Part shown: positions 34,367 through 42,705 of the stretch, piece by piece
Layout of the letters: each line of letters opens with the position of its first letter
How positions within the stretch are numbered: position 1 is the first letter of the stretch
Assembly (NCBI GenBank): GCA_035373905.1
Contig: DAOSOK010000020.1
Location: forward strand, 30,559-94,558
DNA: 64,000 bases
Direction of reading: 5' to 3'
Origin: Candidatus Ozemobacteraceae bacterium
GTDB lineage: Bacteria > Muiribacteriota > Ozemobacteria > Ozemobacterales > Ozemobacteraceae
Made by a program: the position numbers and the translations under genes
Notes under the pieces: generated by a model
The model's database searches: none
What the model saw: the letters and a program-made list of their open reading frames with translations, nothing else
Told to the model about the DNA's origin: nothing

Positions 34367-35953
34367 TCAGTCGGCGAGGCGCCAGCGTTCGGTGCCGTCT
34401 TTTGTGAAGGTTTCGATGAGGAAGGCGGCCTTCATTTTCTCGAGGGCCTTGTTCAGTTCGCCGCCGCCGACGTTGGCAAGGTTTCTGAGGTTCTGGGGGG
34501 GCAGCGGGCCGTCGTCGAGAAGTTTCTGGATTTTCGAGCAGACAAACTCGGACAAAGTTTCCTTGATCTTCTTCTCGTATTCGAGCGCATAGTCGCGGCC
34601 GATGCTGTAGGGCTTCACGTCCTTGCCGGCGTGCTTGTCTTCGTAGCGGTTGTTCCAGAGGAAATCGAACTCGGCGAGGTAGCGGTCGATGACGTCTTTC
34701 CCGTAGGGTGTGGCGGCGTCGAAGATGACGGCATCTTCCATGTTCCGCTCTTCGGCCGATGCTGACCAGTTATACGACCCGGTGATGATCTTCTGGTGAT
34801 TGACGATCAGGAACTTGTGATGCAGCAGCGGGGCCCGGAAGTGATCCTGGGCGACCTCCTTGAGTTTTGCGTCGTAGGCGTAGGAGTTCGCACGAAACTT
34901 GTACCGAATCTCGATGTTCGTCAGCTTCTTCTCCTTGATTTTTTCCTCGATGACGGGCGGCATGAGTCCACGGCGATCGGGGCCAGAGAGAAGCATCGAA
35001 TGATCGAAGAAGAGGCGGAAACGCGCTCCCGGATTCTTCTCTGCGACTTCGAGGATCTTGTTCGCGATGCGCGAATGGGTAAAGCTGAACATCGCGACCT
35101 CGACGCTTCCGTCGGGCTTCACCTCGTCGAGGAGGCTGATGATGCGCTCGTCGATCGCCGTCATCGTGCCGGAGGCCGTCGGTTCTATATTGAAGAGTAT
35201 TTCAAACTCGGGACGCTTCTCGATTTTTACGGCCGGCTCGGAGGCGACGACGTTCGTTCCGGGCTCGGAGTATTCGTTCCAGAGACGCGCGAACTGGGAC
35301 GCCCAAACAAGGGCCGTATCGGTGCTGTTGTTGTAGAAGATGCGGTTCTCGGCGTAGATTTCATCGGAGCTGGGGCAGATGTTGGCCGAGCCGCCGAACG
35401 AGGTCGTCGGCGGGGCATTGCGGTCGTGATAGATGATGCCGAACTTCTGATGCATCGTTCCGATGATTTCCTTGCCGTCGTCGAGCACGCGAGTGCGCTT
35501 GTATTTCTTCATGACGGCAGGAGTCACGAGCTTGACCTGGAAGTCGAACGGCCGTTTTTCCTCGGCCGCCTTGCGTGCGACCTTGTCGACGGTGGTGGTG
35601 AAATCGCGGACGGCCTCCTGCGTCCAGTCGGCGCAGTTGTCGAGGAGAATCCGGACCTGGAGGCCGTCCTGCAGAGCCCGGTCGAGCAACAGTCCGAGAA
35701 TGTCTCGGTGCGCGAAGTTATACATCGCGATCTTCACCGAACCGGATGCGGGGGTTCTCTTGATAACATCGATCAGAGCGTTGTTGAGGCCAAGCGGTTG
35801 TTCCTTGCCGTCGATCGTGATCGTGCGGCTGTTGTTCGACGGTGCGAACCCGCCGAGCGGCGAGAGGCACACCAGAACCTCGAGTGCTGCACCCTGCATC
35901 GTGCAAAAAACCATCAGCAGGAGCAGAACCGACATCATCCGGAGTTTCTTCAT
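34367..35953 (-). CDS. Secreted phospholipase D-like protein with degenerate HKD motifs
   Basis: 528 residues from the ATG at 35951-35953, six bases after GAGGAGG. Signal peptide residues 1-23 (LLLLMVFCTMQGAALE). Two PLDc-like domains: first HxK at MHQKFGIIYHDR with GGSANI downstream, second at LLHHKFLIVNHQKIITGSYN followed by WS. In the strict HxKxxxxD motif the Asp is Tyr in the first copy and Asn in the second; Asn there is seen in PLDc_2 nuclease-like proteins, Tyr is unusual. PLD-fold enzymes cleave phosphodiesters via a phosphohistidine. The C-terminus (about 440-528) is a helical, winged-helix-like extension. Confidence 0.82.
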   Translation of the reverse strand: MKKLRMMSVLLLLMVFCTMQGAALEVLVCLSPLGGFAPSNNSRTITIDGKEQPLGLNNALIDVIKRTPASGSVKIAMYNFAHRDILGLLLDRALQDGLQVRILLDNCADWTQEAVRDFTTTVDKVARKAAEEKRPFDFQVKLVTPAVMKKYKRTRVLDDGKEIIGTMHQKFGIIYHDRNAPPTTSFGGSANICPSSDEIYAENRIFYNNSTDTALVWASQFARLWNEYSEPGTNVVASEPAVKIEKRPEFEILFNIEPTASGTMTAIDERIISLLDEVKPDGSVEVAMFSFTHSRIANKILEVAEKNPGARFRLFFDHSMLLSGPDRRGLMPPVIEEKIKEKKLTNIEIRYKFRANSYAYDAKLKEVAQDHFRAPLLHHKFLIVNHQKIITGSYNWSASAEERNMEDAVIFDAATPYGKDVIDRYLAEFDFLWNNRYEDKHAGKDVKPYSIGRDYALEYEKKIKETLSEFVCSKIQKLLDDGPLPPQNLRNLANVGGGELNKALEKMKAAFLIETFTKDGTERWRLAD

Positions 35954-36110
35954 CATCTTCCTCCTCGATGCCGCGTATGCGGCCGGTGTTATGGAGAAAG
36001 CATACCATGACGTATCCGAGAGATACAGCCACACCGGGAACCGGGATATTCGATGAGCGGGGCAGACGATTCGCGAAACGCCCTATTGAATCCCGCAGAA
36101 TGAAAATCAT

Positions 36111-36175
36111 CCGCTCGCCCTGCGCTCGTCGAAGGACGGGAGGCTTCATGTTTCGACAGGTTCACCACGAACGGG
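36111..36175. repeat. Dispersed TTCGACAGG repeat, copy 3
   Basis: CCGCTCGCCCTGCGCTCGTC...TTTCGACAGGTTCACCACGAACGGG. Same layout as the copy at 49262-49325 (first arm, about 25-base centre, second arm). Confidence 0.7.
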
Positions 36176-36264
36176 AACCCAGGGAATCGATTACGGGAAT
36201 AGGTTGTCGTGCTTCTTGTAAGACGAGTAGGAATTGGAATTTCGGAAGAAGGTGTCATGGTTTT

Positions 36265-36292
36265 TTGAGAGCGTCGGAGGGTATGGTAAAAT
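36265..36292 (+). promoter_or_regulatory. Promoter of the second amidase gene, nearly leaderless
   Basis: TTGAGA (36265-36270), 16-base spacer, TAAAAT (36287-36292); the ATG at 36299 is only seven bases further, so the transcript may begin at or next to the start codon. Confidence 0.45.
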
Positions 36293-36298
36293 GCGTGT

Positions 36299-38215
36299 AT
36301 GACTACGCAGCGCATACGTGTGATTGCCTTGTGTCTGGCAGTGTTCGCCGGGGTTGCCGGGGTCGATGCGACCACTCTTTCGCAACCGCTGGCGGGCGTT
36401 TCGATCGTCCTTGACCCCGGGCATGGCGGATCGGATCCAGGCGCCGTCGGGAAAAACGGGCTCAAGGAGTCGGAGACGAATCTTCGGGTCGCCCGGTATC
36501 TCGCGAAGCTTCTCGAATCAGACGGGGCCCGCGTTGTCCTGACCCGGAACGCCGACATTTTCCTTTCCCTGCCGGCGCGGGTCGAGATCGCCAAAAAGGA
36601 AGCGCCCGACCTGTTCGTTTCGATCCATCACAACGCCTCCCTGCGGCCGAACGCCCCGAACAAGGGCGAGATCTACTTCAACGCCCTCGACCGCGGCGTT
36701 CCGCTGACCGTCGGTTCGCGCATGCGCGACCGGCTCCAGGAAAGCAGCATCGGCACTGGTACGACCGTTATTCCGGGAGGGTTCTACGTTCTTCGCGAAA
36801 ACGAGATTCCGGCCGTCCTGACCGAAGCCGCGTATATATCTGTACCGGAAATCGAGAAGAAGCTCAGGACAGGCCGTGCGCTCGTCGACCAGGCACGGGC
36901 TTTCCAGCTGGCGATTCGCGAGGCGTTCGAGATCCCGCCCCTCCGCCTCGAAGTTGTCGGAAAAAAACCGTCGGTCGTCAGTACGCCGTATTTCCAGCTT
37001 CTTGTCTCGTCGTCACGGCCCATTGCGAAGCTCGAGACGCGCATGGAGCCAGCGTTCAAAGCTGGGTTCACGCTGGACATGATTCCGGCGTTCGGGCATG
37101 TATACACCCTTTCGAACACCCAGCCGATCGAAAGCGGCGAGTATACCCTGTTGCTGTCGGGAACCTGCGTCGACAGGGGCAGATCGCCGCTCGTGCGCAT
37201 TCCTCTGAGCGTGCAGCTGCCGGTCGAATCGGCCGTCATCCTTCCCGTGGTCCCCTATATCCCCGAGGGGTTCGCAGGCTCGTTCCCGGTCACGATCCAG
37301 ATGCTCGACTCTCTCGAGCGGCCGAACCAGCGCCGGATCGAGTTTTCCCTGACCTGGATGGGCAGGCGCATCGACGGCACGACCGGGCCGGACGGCCGGG
37401 CCGGCGTCGTTATTCCTTTGAGCGGCGCCGAGCGGGCCGGCTTTTCGCTCGAACTCCATGCAGACGGCAGGAAGGTCGCCGTCATGCCGATCGCGCTGAA
37501 AGCGGCCGACGAGCAGTTCGTGATCGGGCGCGTCGTTTCGGCGGCGACCGGCGCAGGAATCGACCGTATGACCGTATCAGCCGACAACCGGCAGACGGCG
37601 CTGACGAACCCGGATGGGTATTTCGCCCTTTCGATGCCGATGCGCGCGTTCAATATCACCATGAATATCAACCCCACGACGGGATATCTGCCGGGGACGT
37701 TTCGCCACAAGACGGACGGGAAGAACGTGCAGACGCCCCTGATCACGCTCACGCCCCGCGCTCCCGTCCTGCTCGGCCGGCGGATCGGGATCATCGCCCA
37801 GCGAGAACAGGATCCCTGGGTCCGCCCCCTTGTCAAGGCCCTGATGCAGGGCGGCGCCCGCGTCCGTCGGCTGCCGACCGGCAGTGGTATGCATCCCGAG
37901 CACGATGCAATCACGACGGCAAATCTGGAGGGCGGGTATGACCTGCTGGTCGCGATGAAGCCCGGCGCCGGTACGACGGTGGAACTGCGACACTACCACC
38001 GGAGCAAGGTCGGGAAAGCCCTCGCCCTGGCCGTCGTGAATGCGATGGGCAGGCAGGGCGGCGTCAAAGCGTGCGCCGGTTCCGACTACGAACTCGGCCA
38101 TACCGGGACCCCCGCTCTCGTCGTCCAGACGCCGGCCCATGCCATAGAAAGCCTGCCGTCCGCCCTCGCCACGGCCCTGATCGACGCGCTTCCCACGGTG
38201 TTCGAGCCCAGGTGA
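36299..38215 (+). CDS. N-acetylmuramoyl-L-alanine amidase with C-terminal beta-domains
   Basis: 638 residues; signal peptide residues 1 to about 24 (ALCLAVFAGVAGVDA). Catalytic Amidase_3 domain residues about 36-215: VLDPGHGGSDPGA (zinc His), KESETN (zinc Glu), SIHHNASLRP (zinc His) and PAVLTEAAYISV (catalytic Glu). It removes peptide stems from peptidoglycan. The remaining about 420 residues are beta-rich modules (about 225-310, 320-400, 405-480) including a carboxypeptidase-regulatory-like segment (VIGRVVSAATGAGIDRMTVS), and a final alpha/beta domain. The C-terminal extension is unusually long for this family and may bind the envelope. A terminator hairpin follows. Confidence 0.88.
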   Translation: MTTQRIRVIALCLAVFAGVAGVDATTLSQPLAGVSIVLDPGHGGSDPGAVGKNGLKESETNLRVARYLAKLLESDGARVVLTRNADIFLSLPARVEIAKKEAPDLFVSIHHNASLRPNAPNKGEIYFNALDRGVPLTVGSRMRDRLQESSIGTGTTVIPGGFYVLRENEIPAVLTEAAYISVPEIEKKLRTGRALVDQARAFQLAIREAFEIPPLRLEVVGKKPSVVSTPYFQLLVSSSRPIAKLETRMEPAFKAGFTLDMIPAFGHVYTLSNTQPIESGEYTLLLSGTCVDRGRSPLVRIPLSVQLPVESAVILPVVPYIPEGFAGSFPVTIQMLDSLERPNQRRIEFSLTWMGRRIDGTTGPDGRAGVVIPLSGAERAGFSLELHADGRKVAVMPIALKAADEQFVIGRVVSAATGAGIDRMTVSADNRQTALTNPDGYFALSMPMRAFNITMNINPTTGYLPGTFRHKTDGKNVQTPLITLTPRAPVLLGRRIGIIAQREQDPWVRPLVKALMQGGARVRRLPTGSGMHPEHDAITTANLEGGYDLLVAMKPGAGTTVELRHYHRSKVGKALALAVVNAMGRQGGVKACAGSDYELGHTGTPALVVQTPAHAIESLPSALATALIDALPTVFEPR

Positions 38216-38247
38216 CCCGGTCCCGTTTTTCGATCCTCTGACGATCG

Positions 38248-38277
38248 AATCGCCCGCCGGATATCCGGCGGGCGATT
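38248..38277. terminator. Terminator between convergent amidase and TPR-protein genes
   Basis: AATCGCCCGCCGGAT / ATCCGGCGGGCGATT, a 30-base perfect palindrome followed by CGTTTTATTCT on the plus strand. Probably works for the amidase gene and perhaps both ways. Confidence 0.75.
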
Positions 38278-38298
38278 CGTTTTATTCTATTTCTTTCA

Positions 38299-39414
38299 TT
38301 ATTTTCCCGGTGTCGGCGGAACAGGGCCGCCCGCCGTTACGGGACCTGGTGCAGCAACCGGCGCGCCCGATGCCACGACGGGCGCTCCAGCCGCGGATGA
38401 AGCATGTGCGGCAACGGAAGCCGAAGCGCCGACCGGAGCTGCCGGTGTCGCGACCGCCACCGGCGCAGCCGAAGCCGCTCCCGATGCCACCAGATGCGCG
38501 ACGACATGTGCACCGCTCGCCTTCTCATCGGCCGGCGGCTGGATTTCCGCCTTTGCCAGCGAGGCGCCTGGCATCGGGGTGGGGATCTTCGCCTCCGCGG
38601 CGGCCTCCGCCCTCGTTGCCGCCCTGTATGCCGCCGTTCCGTCGTCGGTCTTCTCGCCGCCCGCCTTGCGCCCCGGCTTGAACGGGTTCACATCGGGCAG
38701 TTGGTTTGCCTCGGGAAGCATCTCTTCGGGAGTGACTCTCTTGCCTTCGACGACCATCAGGCCGCCTTCCTTCGCGCCGGCCGCCCCGCCGCCGACGTAG
38801 CCTACGCGCGGCATGCCATGGTCGGCGATGGTCGATCTGGCGTCATATCCGGCGAAGGTTCCCGTCTCGAGGAACTTCTTGGCGACGATCCCCCACATCG
38901 AGTTGGGATCGCGCCTGGCATACTCGTCGAGATAATCGGTCGTCTTGCGCGTATCGCCGAGCCGGTACGCCAGGGCCGCCATGTTCCAGAGCGCTGGCAG
39001 ATCGCTCCGGTCGCGCTGGTAGGTGTAAGTGAACCAGTAGAGGGCTTCCCGGGGCTGGCCGGCCTGCAGACAGGTCAGGGCGAGTTTCCGGGAAATTTTG
39101 GGCGATTCGGGCTGTTTTTTCTGCAGGCTGAGCAGAAAAGGAATCATCGAGGCGTGTTCAGCCTTCTGATACATATAGGCGTCAAGCAGTTTCCGGTCAG
39201 CCGGAAGCCGCTCCGCCGTCACAGCCTCGATCCCGCCGCGGTGCTTCGGCAGGGGGGCTCGTGGATCGTGCCGCTTCGGCAGCTCCATGTGCTTGATGAG
39301 CTCGGAATACCCCATCTGCCGGGCCATTTCTTCCGCGGGCGGATCGGCGAACGCGGGCACGGCCGTCATCATGCAGAGCGCGCCGGCAATCAGGGTGCGG
39401 GATGTTCGATACAT
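38299..39414 (-). CDS. Secreted TPR-like protein with Ala/Pro/Val-rich tail
   Basis: 371 residues from the ATG at 39412-39414, seven bases after GGAGG; an in-frame ATG 14 codons earlier lacks this. Signal peptide residues 1-24 (IAGALCMMTAVPAFA). Residues about 70-180 contain paired helices typical of tetratricopeptide repeats (SRKLALTCLQAGQPREALYW, NMAALAYRLGDTRKTTDYLD). The last about 100 residues are low-complexity Ala, Val, Pro and Ser. Likely a periplasmic scaffold; no partner is evident. Confidence 0.72.
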   Translation of the reverse strand: MYRTSRTLIAGALCMMTAVPAFADPPAEEMARQMGYSELIKHMELPKRHDPRAPLPKHRGGIEAVTAERLPADRKLLDAYMYQKAEHASMIPFLLSLQKKQPESPKISRKLALTCLQAGQPREALYWFTYTYQRDRSDLPALWNMAALAYRLGDTRKTTDYLDEYARRDPNSMWGIVAKKFLETGTFAGYDARSTIADHGMPRVGYVGGGAAGAKEGGLMVVEGKRVTPEEMLPEANQLPDVNPFKPGRKAGGEKTDDGTAAYRAATRAEAAAEAKIPTPMPGASLAKAEIQPPADEKASGAHVVAHLVASGAASAAPVAVATPAAPVGASASVAAHASSAAGAPVVASGAPVAAPGPVTAGGPVPPTPGK

Positions 39415-39538
39415 GTCATGCCTCCATGGAGGGAACGCCGTAAGATATTTTCTCACGTTCCTCTATCGGCAGTTTGTAAACATCCTGAAATACGGTATAT
39501 TCGATTCTGATTTTCAAACCATCAGGGAAGGATGAATC

Positions 39539-40849
39539 ATGTCTGCCGAAACCTGGAAATTCCCCAAAGAATTCTGGCTCGCCAACTTCATGGAACTATG
39601 CGAGCGCGCCGCCTATTACGGCTTCTTCATCGTTCTGACGCTGTTTTTGACGGACATCGTCGGATTCTCTGACAAGGAAACGGGCGTCGTGGCCGGCGTA
39701 TTCTACGCTCTTTTGTATCTGCTGCCGCCGTTCGTCGGGGCTTTTTGCGACAAGATCGGCTTCCGGTACGGCATGATCGTGGCGTTCGCGCTGCTGACGG
39801 TCGGCTACACCCTGCTCGGCATCTTTCACGGAAAACTCGCGGTCATCATCATCCTGGGCATCCTGATGCTCGGCGGCTCGTTCATCAAACCCCTCATCAC
39901 GGGCACGGTCGCGAAGACCACGAACGAAGCGAATCGCGCGCGGGCGTATTCCCTGTTCTACTGGGTCGTGAACCTGGGCGCGTTCGGCGGTAAGACGGTC
40001 GTCCCCTACGTGCGGCAGGGAATGGGCCTCGAATACGTGAACTTTTTCTCGGCGGGCATGTCGCTTCTCGCGCTTCTGTTCGCGATTTTCATGTTCAAGA
40101 ACGTCGAGGGCGAGGCCAAGTCCGACAAGACGATCGGCCAGGTCTTCACCTCGCTGAAGGCGATCTTCCTGTCGCCCCGGCTGATGGCGCTGACGCTGAT
40201 CGTCGCCGGTTTCTGGATCATCCAGCAACAGATGTACGCAACGATGCCCAAATACGTCATCCGGCTGATCGGCGACAGCGCCAAGCCCGAGTGGCTGGCG
40301 AACGTGAACCCGTTCGTCGTGGTGCTGTTCGTCGTGCCGGTCACCCAGCTGATGAAGCGTTTCGCCGCGGTTTCGTCGATGCTCGTCGGCATGGTGCTGA
40401 TGCCCTTTTCGGCCTTCGCGATGGCCAGTTCGCAGTGGCTCGAGTCGGGTTTCATGGGGCTTCACCCAGTGACGGTGATGATGATTCTGGGAATCGCGAT
40501 CCAGGGGCTCGCCGAGTGTTTCATCTCGCCCCGGTTCCTCGAGTATTTCTCATTCCAGGCGCCCAAGGGCGAGGAAGGTGTATATCTGGGCTTCAGCCAC
40601 CTGCACTCGTTCTTCTCCGCACTGGCCGGATTCATCCTGTCGGGCTTCCTGCTCGACGCCTACTGCCCCGATCCCAAGACCCTGCCCGCCGGCATTTCGG
40701 CGGCGGAAAAGGCGGCCGTCTACGCGAACGCCCATAGCATCTGGTATGTATTCATGGCTATAGGATTCATTTCCGCCGTCGCGCTGTTCATCTTCAAGAC
40801 CGTGACCGATCGCACGCCGGAGCAGGCCGTCACCCCGGCCAAGGCCTGA
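39539..40849 (+). CDS. POT/PTR2-family proton-dependent peptide transporter (MFS)
   Basis: 436 residues with about twelve transmembrane segments. The family signature is at the N-terminus: NFMELCERAAYYGFFIVL, the ExxERxxYY motif that couples proton movement, followed by the FCDKIGFRYGMI loop between helices 2 and 3. GGSFIKPLITGTVA and YSLFYWVVNLGAFGG also match. Imports di- and tripeptides into the cytoplasm in symport with protons in characterised members. GAAGGATG lies just upstream. It fits a lifestyle with two secreted proteases encoded nearby. Confidence 0.85.
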   Translation: MSAETWKFPKEFWLANFMELCERAAYYGFFIVLTLFLTDIVGFSDKETGVVAGVFYALLYLLPPFVGAFCDKIGFRYGMIVAFALLTVGYTLLGIFHGKLAVIIILGILMLGGSFIKPLITGTVAKTTNEANRARAYSLFYWVVNLGAFGGKTVVPYVRQGMGLEYVNFFSAGMSLLALLFAIFMFKNVEGEAKSDKTIGQVFTSLKAIFLSPRLMALTLIVAGFWIIQQQMYATMPKYVIRLIGDSAKPEWLANVNPFVVVLFVVPVTQLMKRFAAVSSMLVGMVLMPFSAFAMASSQWLESGFMGLHPVTVMMILGIAIQGLAECFISPRFLEYFSFQAPKGEEGVYLGFSHLHSFFSALAGFILSGFLLDAYCPDPKTLPAGISAAEKAAVYANAHSIWYVFMAIGFISAVALFIFKTVTDRTPEQAVTPAKA

Positions 40850-40869
40850 CCGGACATCCAGGTGCGCAT

Positions 40870-40898
40870 GGAGGGGCGGGTTTGAAACCCGCCCCTCC
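40870..40898. repeat. Palindromic GGGCGGGTTTGAAACCCGCCC repeat, copy 6
   Basis: GGAGGGGCGGGTTTGAAACCCGCCCCTCC, a perfect palindrome with one central base, between the convergent transporter and reductase genes. It could end transcription from both sides. Confidence 0.85.
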
Positions 40899-40903
40899 AT
40901 CAT

Positions 40904-41566
40904 CTAGCCGATGACGTTGCGGCGGAAGGTTTCGATGTCGGTTTTCTCGAGGATCATGCCGAGGCGCTGGTGAGGCCGGCCGTTGGCCTTGAACCAGTTG
41001 ATCACCTTGGCGGCGACAATAAGGGCGGTCTCGGTATCGATATCCTTGATCAGTTCTTTTGAAAGGCGCGGAATCGCGCCGCCGTTTCCGCCGACCATGA
41101 CGCGCCAGCCATTGTGCAGACCGATGAAGCCCAGGTCCTTGATGCAGGTCTCGGCGCACTGGTTCGGACAGCCGCTGACGCCGATCTTGAACTTGCCGGG
41201 AAGCTGAAGGCCGTGGTACAGCTCGTCGAGTTTCATTCCCAGCGAGAGGCTGTCCTGGATGCCGCGCTTGCAGAACGTCGTTCCCGGGCAGGTTTTCACG
41301 CTCCGGATGCAGAGGCCGACGGCGGCGCCCGGTTTCATGCCGCCCAGATCTTCCCAGATGCCGTCGACGTCTTCTTCCCTGATGCCCACCAGCGCGATGC
41401 GTTCGGCGCTTGTCAACTTGATGGCCGGCACGTTGAACTTTTCGGCGACATCGGCAATCTTGCGAAGCGTGGCCGGACTGACGACCCCGCAGGGAATATG
41501 CGGCGCCACTGCGTAGGTCTTCTGGTCGCGCTGGATGATGACGCCCTTTTCTCCGTCCTGAAGCAT
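40904..41566 (-). CDS. Small siroheme/[4Fe-4S] nitrite-sulfite reductase-like protein
   Basis: 220 residues, only one half of a usual sulfite or nitrite reductase. The ferredoxin-like half is visible (KLTSAERIALVGIREEDVDG) and the siroheme-[4Fe-4S] motif follows: TCPGTTFCKRG near residues 92-102 and SGCPNQCAETCIKDLGFIGL near 130-149, giving the Cys set that binds the coupled cluster. Similar small proteins (dissimilatory sulfite reductase-like, group found in anaerobes) have been called anaerobic sulfite reductase-like or assimilatory type; the substrate is not certain. The 2[4Fe-4S] ferredoxin at 42455 could be an electron donor. Confidence 0.82.
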   Translation of the reverse strand: MLQDGEKGVIIQRDQKTYAVAPHIPCGVVSPATLRKIADVAEKFNVPAIKLTSAERIALVGIREEDVDGIWEDLGGMKPGAAVGLCIRSVKTCPGTTFCKRGIQDSLSLGMKLDELYHGLQLPGKFKIGVSGCPNQCAETCIKDLGFIGLHNGWRVMVGGNGGAIPRLSKELIKDIDTETALIVAAKVINWFKANGRPHQRLGMILEKTDIETFRRNVIG

Positions 41567-41768
41567 GATTGGAACCCCCGTTCTGAATTTTTTCGTGCGC
41601 CATTATCGCATTCCATGGCCGTTTCATCAACCAAGGCCCCCGAATTTCATCGATCCCGCGAGGCGTCTCTGGTCGATAACCGCCGTTTGTGATATCTTCG
41701 CCGTCGCGCTGCAGTATGGACTCACCCCCGGCTGTCCGCGCCCATCCCCCTCTCACGGAGGATTCAGA

Positions 41769-42320
41769 ATGTACCGAACCATTTCCCTCACGACAGCCGC
41801 CACGTCGAACGCCTCGATTCGACGGGATGCGGCGATTGTCATCGCCGGAGCTCTGTTCATCGCGTTGTGTTCGAGAATCGAGATCCCGCTGTACCCCGTT
41901 CCGATCACCGGACAGACGTTCGGCGTCCTGTTCGTCGGGGGAGCCCTCGGCATGATGCGGGGAACGGCAGCCGCGGCCCTGTTCGTCATGCTGGGCCTGT
42001 CGGGACTTCCCGTTTTCTCGGGCGGTGCCTGCGGACCGGCCCACCTGTTCGGCCCGACCGGCGGCTACCTCGCCGGCTTCGTCGCTGCGGCGGCGTTTGT
42101 AAGCGCCCTTTTCGGGCGCGGGTTCGGCCGGACGTTTTCCGGGAAACTCGCCGTCATGGCCGGCGGCAACCTCGTGATCTACCTGTTCGGCGCCACCCAT
42201 CTCGCGGCGTTCGTCGGACCGGAGCGCGCCTTCACGTGCGGTGTTCTGCCGTTCCTGGCAGGCGATCTGTTCAAGGTCTTTTTCGCCGCCGCCCTTCTGC
42301 CAGCCCGGAACGTCCGCTGA
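41769..42320 (+). CDS. bioY: BioY biotin transporter (ECF S component)
   Basis: 183 residues starting at the ATG at 41769, seven bases after GGAGG; the longer upstream frame lacks a site. Six hydrophobic segments and the family blocks: RIEIPLYPVPITGQTFGVLF near residue 40, LFVMLGLSGLPVFSGG, and FGPTGGYLAGFVAA near 98. BioY binds biotin in the membrane and works with the shared ECF ATPase module, which is not encoded here; BioY alone can also transport. No biotin-operon operator was recognised upstream. Confidence 0.93.
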   Translation: MYRTISLTTAATSNASIRRDAAIVIAGALFIALCSRIEIPLYPVPITGQTFGVLFVGGALGMMRGTAAAALFVMLGLSGLPVFSGGACGPAHLFGPTGGYLAGFVAAAAFVSALFGRGFGRTFSGKLAVMAGGNLVIYLFGATHLAAFVGPERAFTCGVLPFLAGDLFKVFFAAALLPARNVR

Positions 42321-42377
42321 AATTCCCGGTCAAAAATCTCTCGGGAACAACGTTTCGGCGGTTCCCCGGGTCTGCGC

Positions 42378-42406
42378 TTTACAAAGCGTCGGGTGTGCGG
42401 TAAGAT
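42378..42406 (+). promoter_or_regulatory. Sigma70-type promoter of the ferredoxin gene
   Basis: TTTACA (42378-42383), 17-base spacer, TAAGAT (42401-42406), 48 bases before the ferredoxin ATG. The same TAAGAT -10 and 17-base spacing occur before serA. Confidence 0.65.
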
Positions 42407-42454
42407 GGCGTCGCCTCGACCGAGGCACAACTTCGGAAAAGGAGTTCTCACACA

Positions 42455-42625
42455 ATGGCTATCAAGGTCGATAAGGAAAAATGCACCGGTTGCGGCGCCT
42501 GCGTCGGCACCTGCCCCGTTGAAGTCCTCGAGATCAAGGACGGCAAGGCCAACTACAAGGGCGACGGCTGCATCGAGTGCGGTGCCTGCGTTTCCGTGTG
42601 CCCGGTTGAAGCGCTGAAACTGTAA
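42455..42625 (+). CDS. 2[4Fe-4S] ferredoxin
   Basis: 56 residues (MAIKVDKEKC...). Two complete cluster motifs: CTGCGACVGTCPVE (residues 10-21) and CIECGACVSVCPVE (39-50), each CxxCxxCxxxCP, as in clostridial-type ferredoxins. Carries electrons in the cytoplasm, for example for pyruvate:ferredoxin oxidoreductase or hydrogenases. It has its own promoter at 42378 and a strong terminator, so it is a single-gene unit. GGAG lies ten bases before the ATG. Codon use is that of the host. Confidence 0.95.
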   Translation: MAIKVDKEKCTGCGACVGTCPVEVLEIKDGKANYKGDGCIECGACVSVCPVEALKL

Positions 42626-42648
42626 GATATTTTCGATCGCTTCAGATC

Positions 42649-42687
42649 AAGCGACCGGACCCATCTGGATCCGGTCGCTTGTTTTTT
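42649..42687 (+). terminator. Strong terminator after the ferredoxin gene
   Basis: AAGCGACCGGA (42649-42659) pairs with TCCGGTCGCTT (42670-42680), then G and six T (42682-42687). Textbook rho-independent form, 23 bases after the stop. Confidence 0.88.
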
Positions 42688-42705
42688 CGCCGAACACATC
42701 GGAAC

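Larger units (their letters stand above)
35954..36298. other. 345-base intergenic region with divergent promoters and a repeat
   Basis: Between the divergent PLD-like and amidase genes. Contains the REP-like copy at 36111-36175 and the amidase promoter at 36265-36292. Nothing else recognised. Confidence 0.5.
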
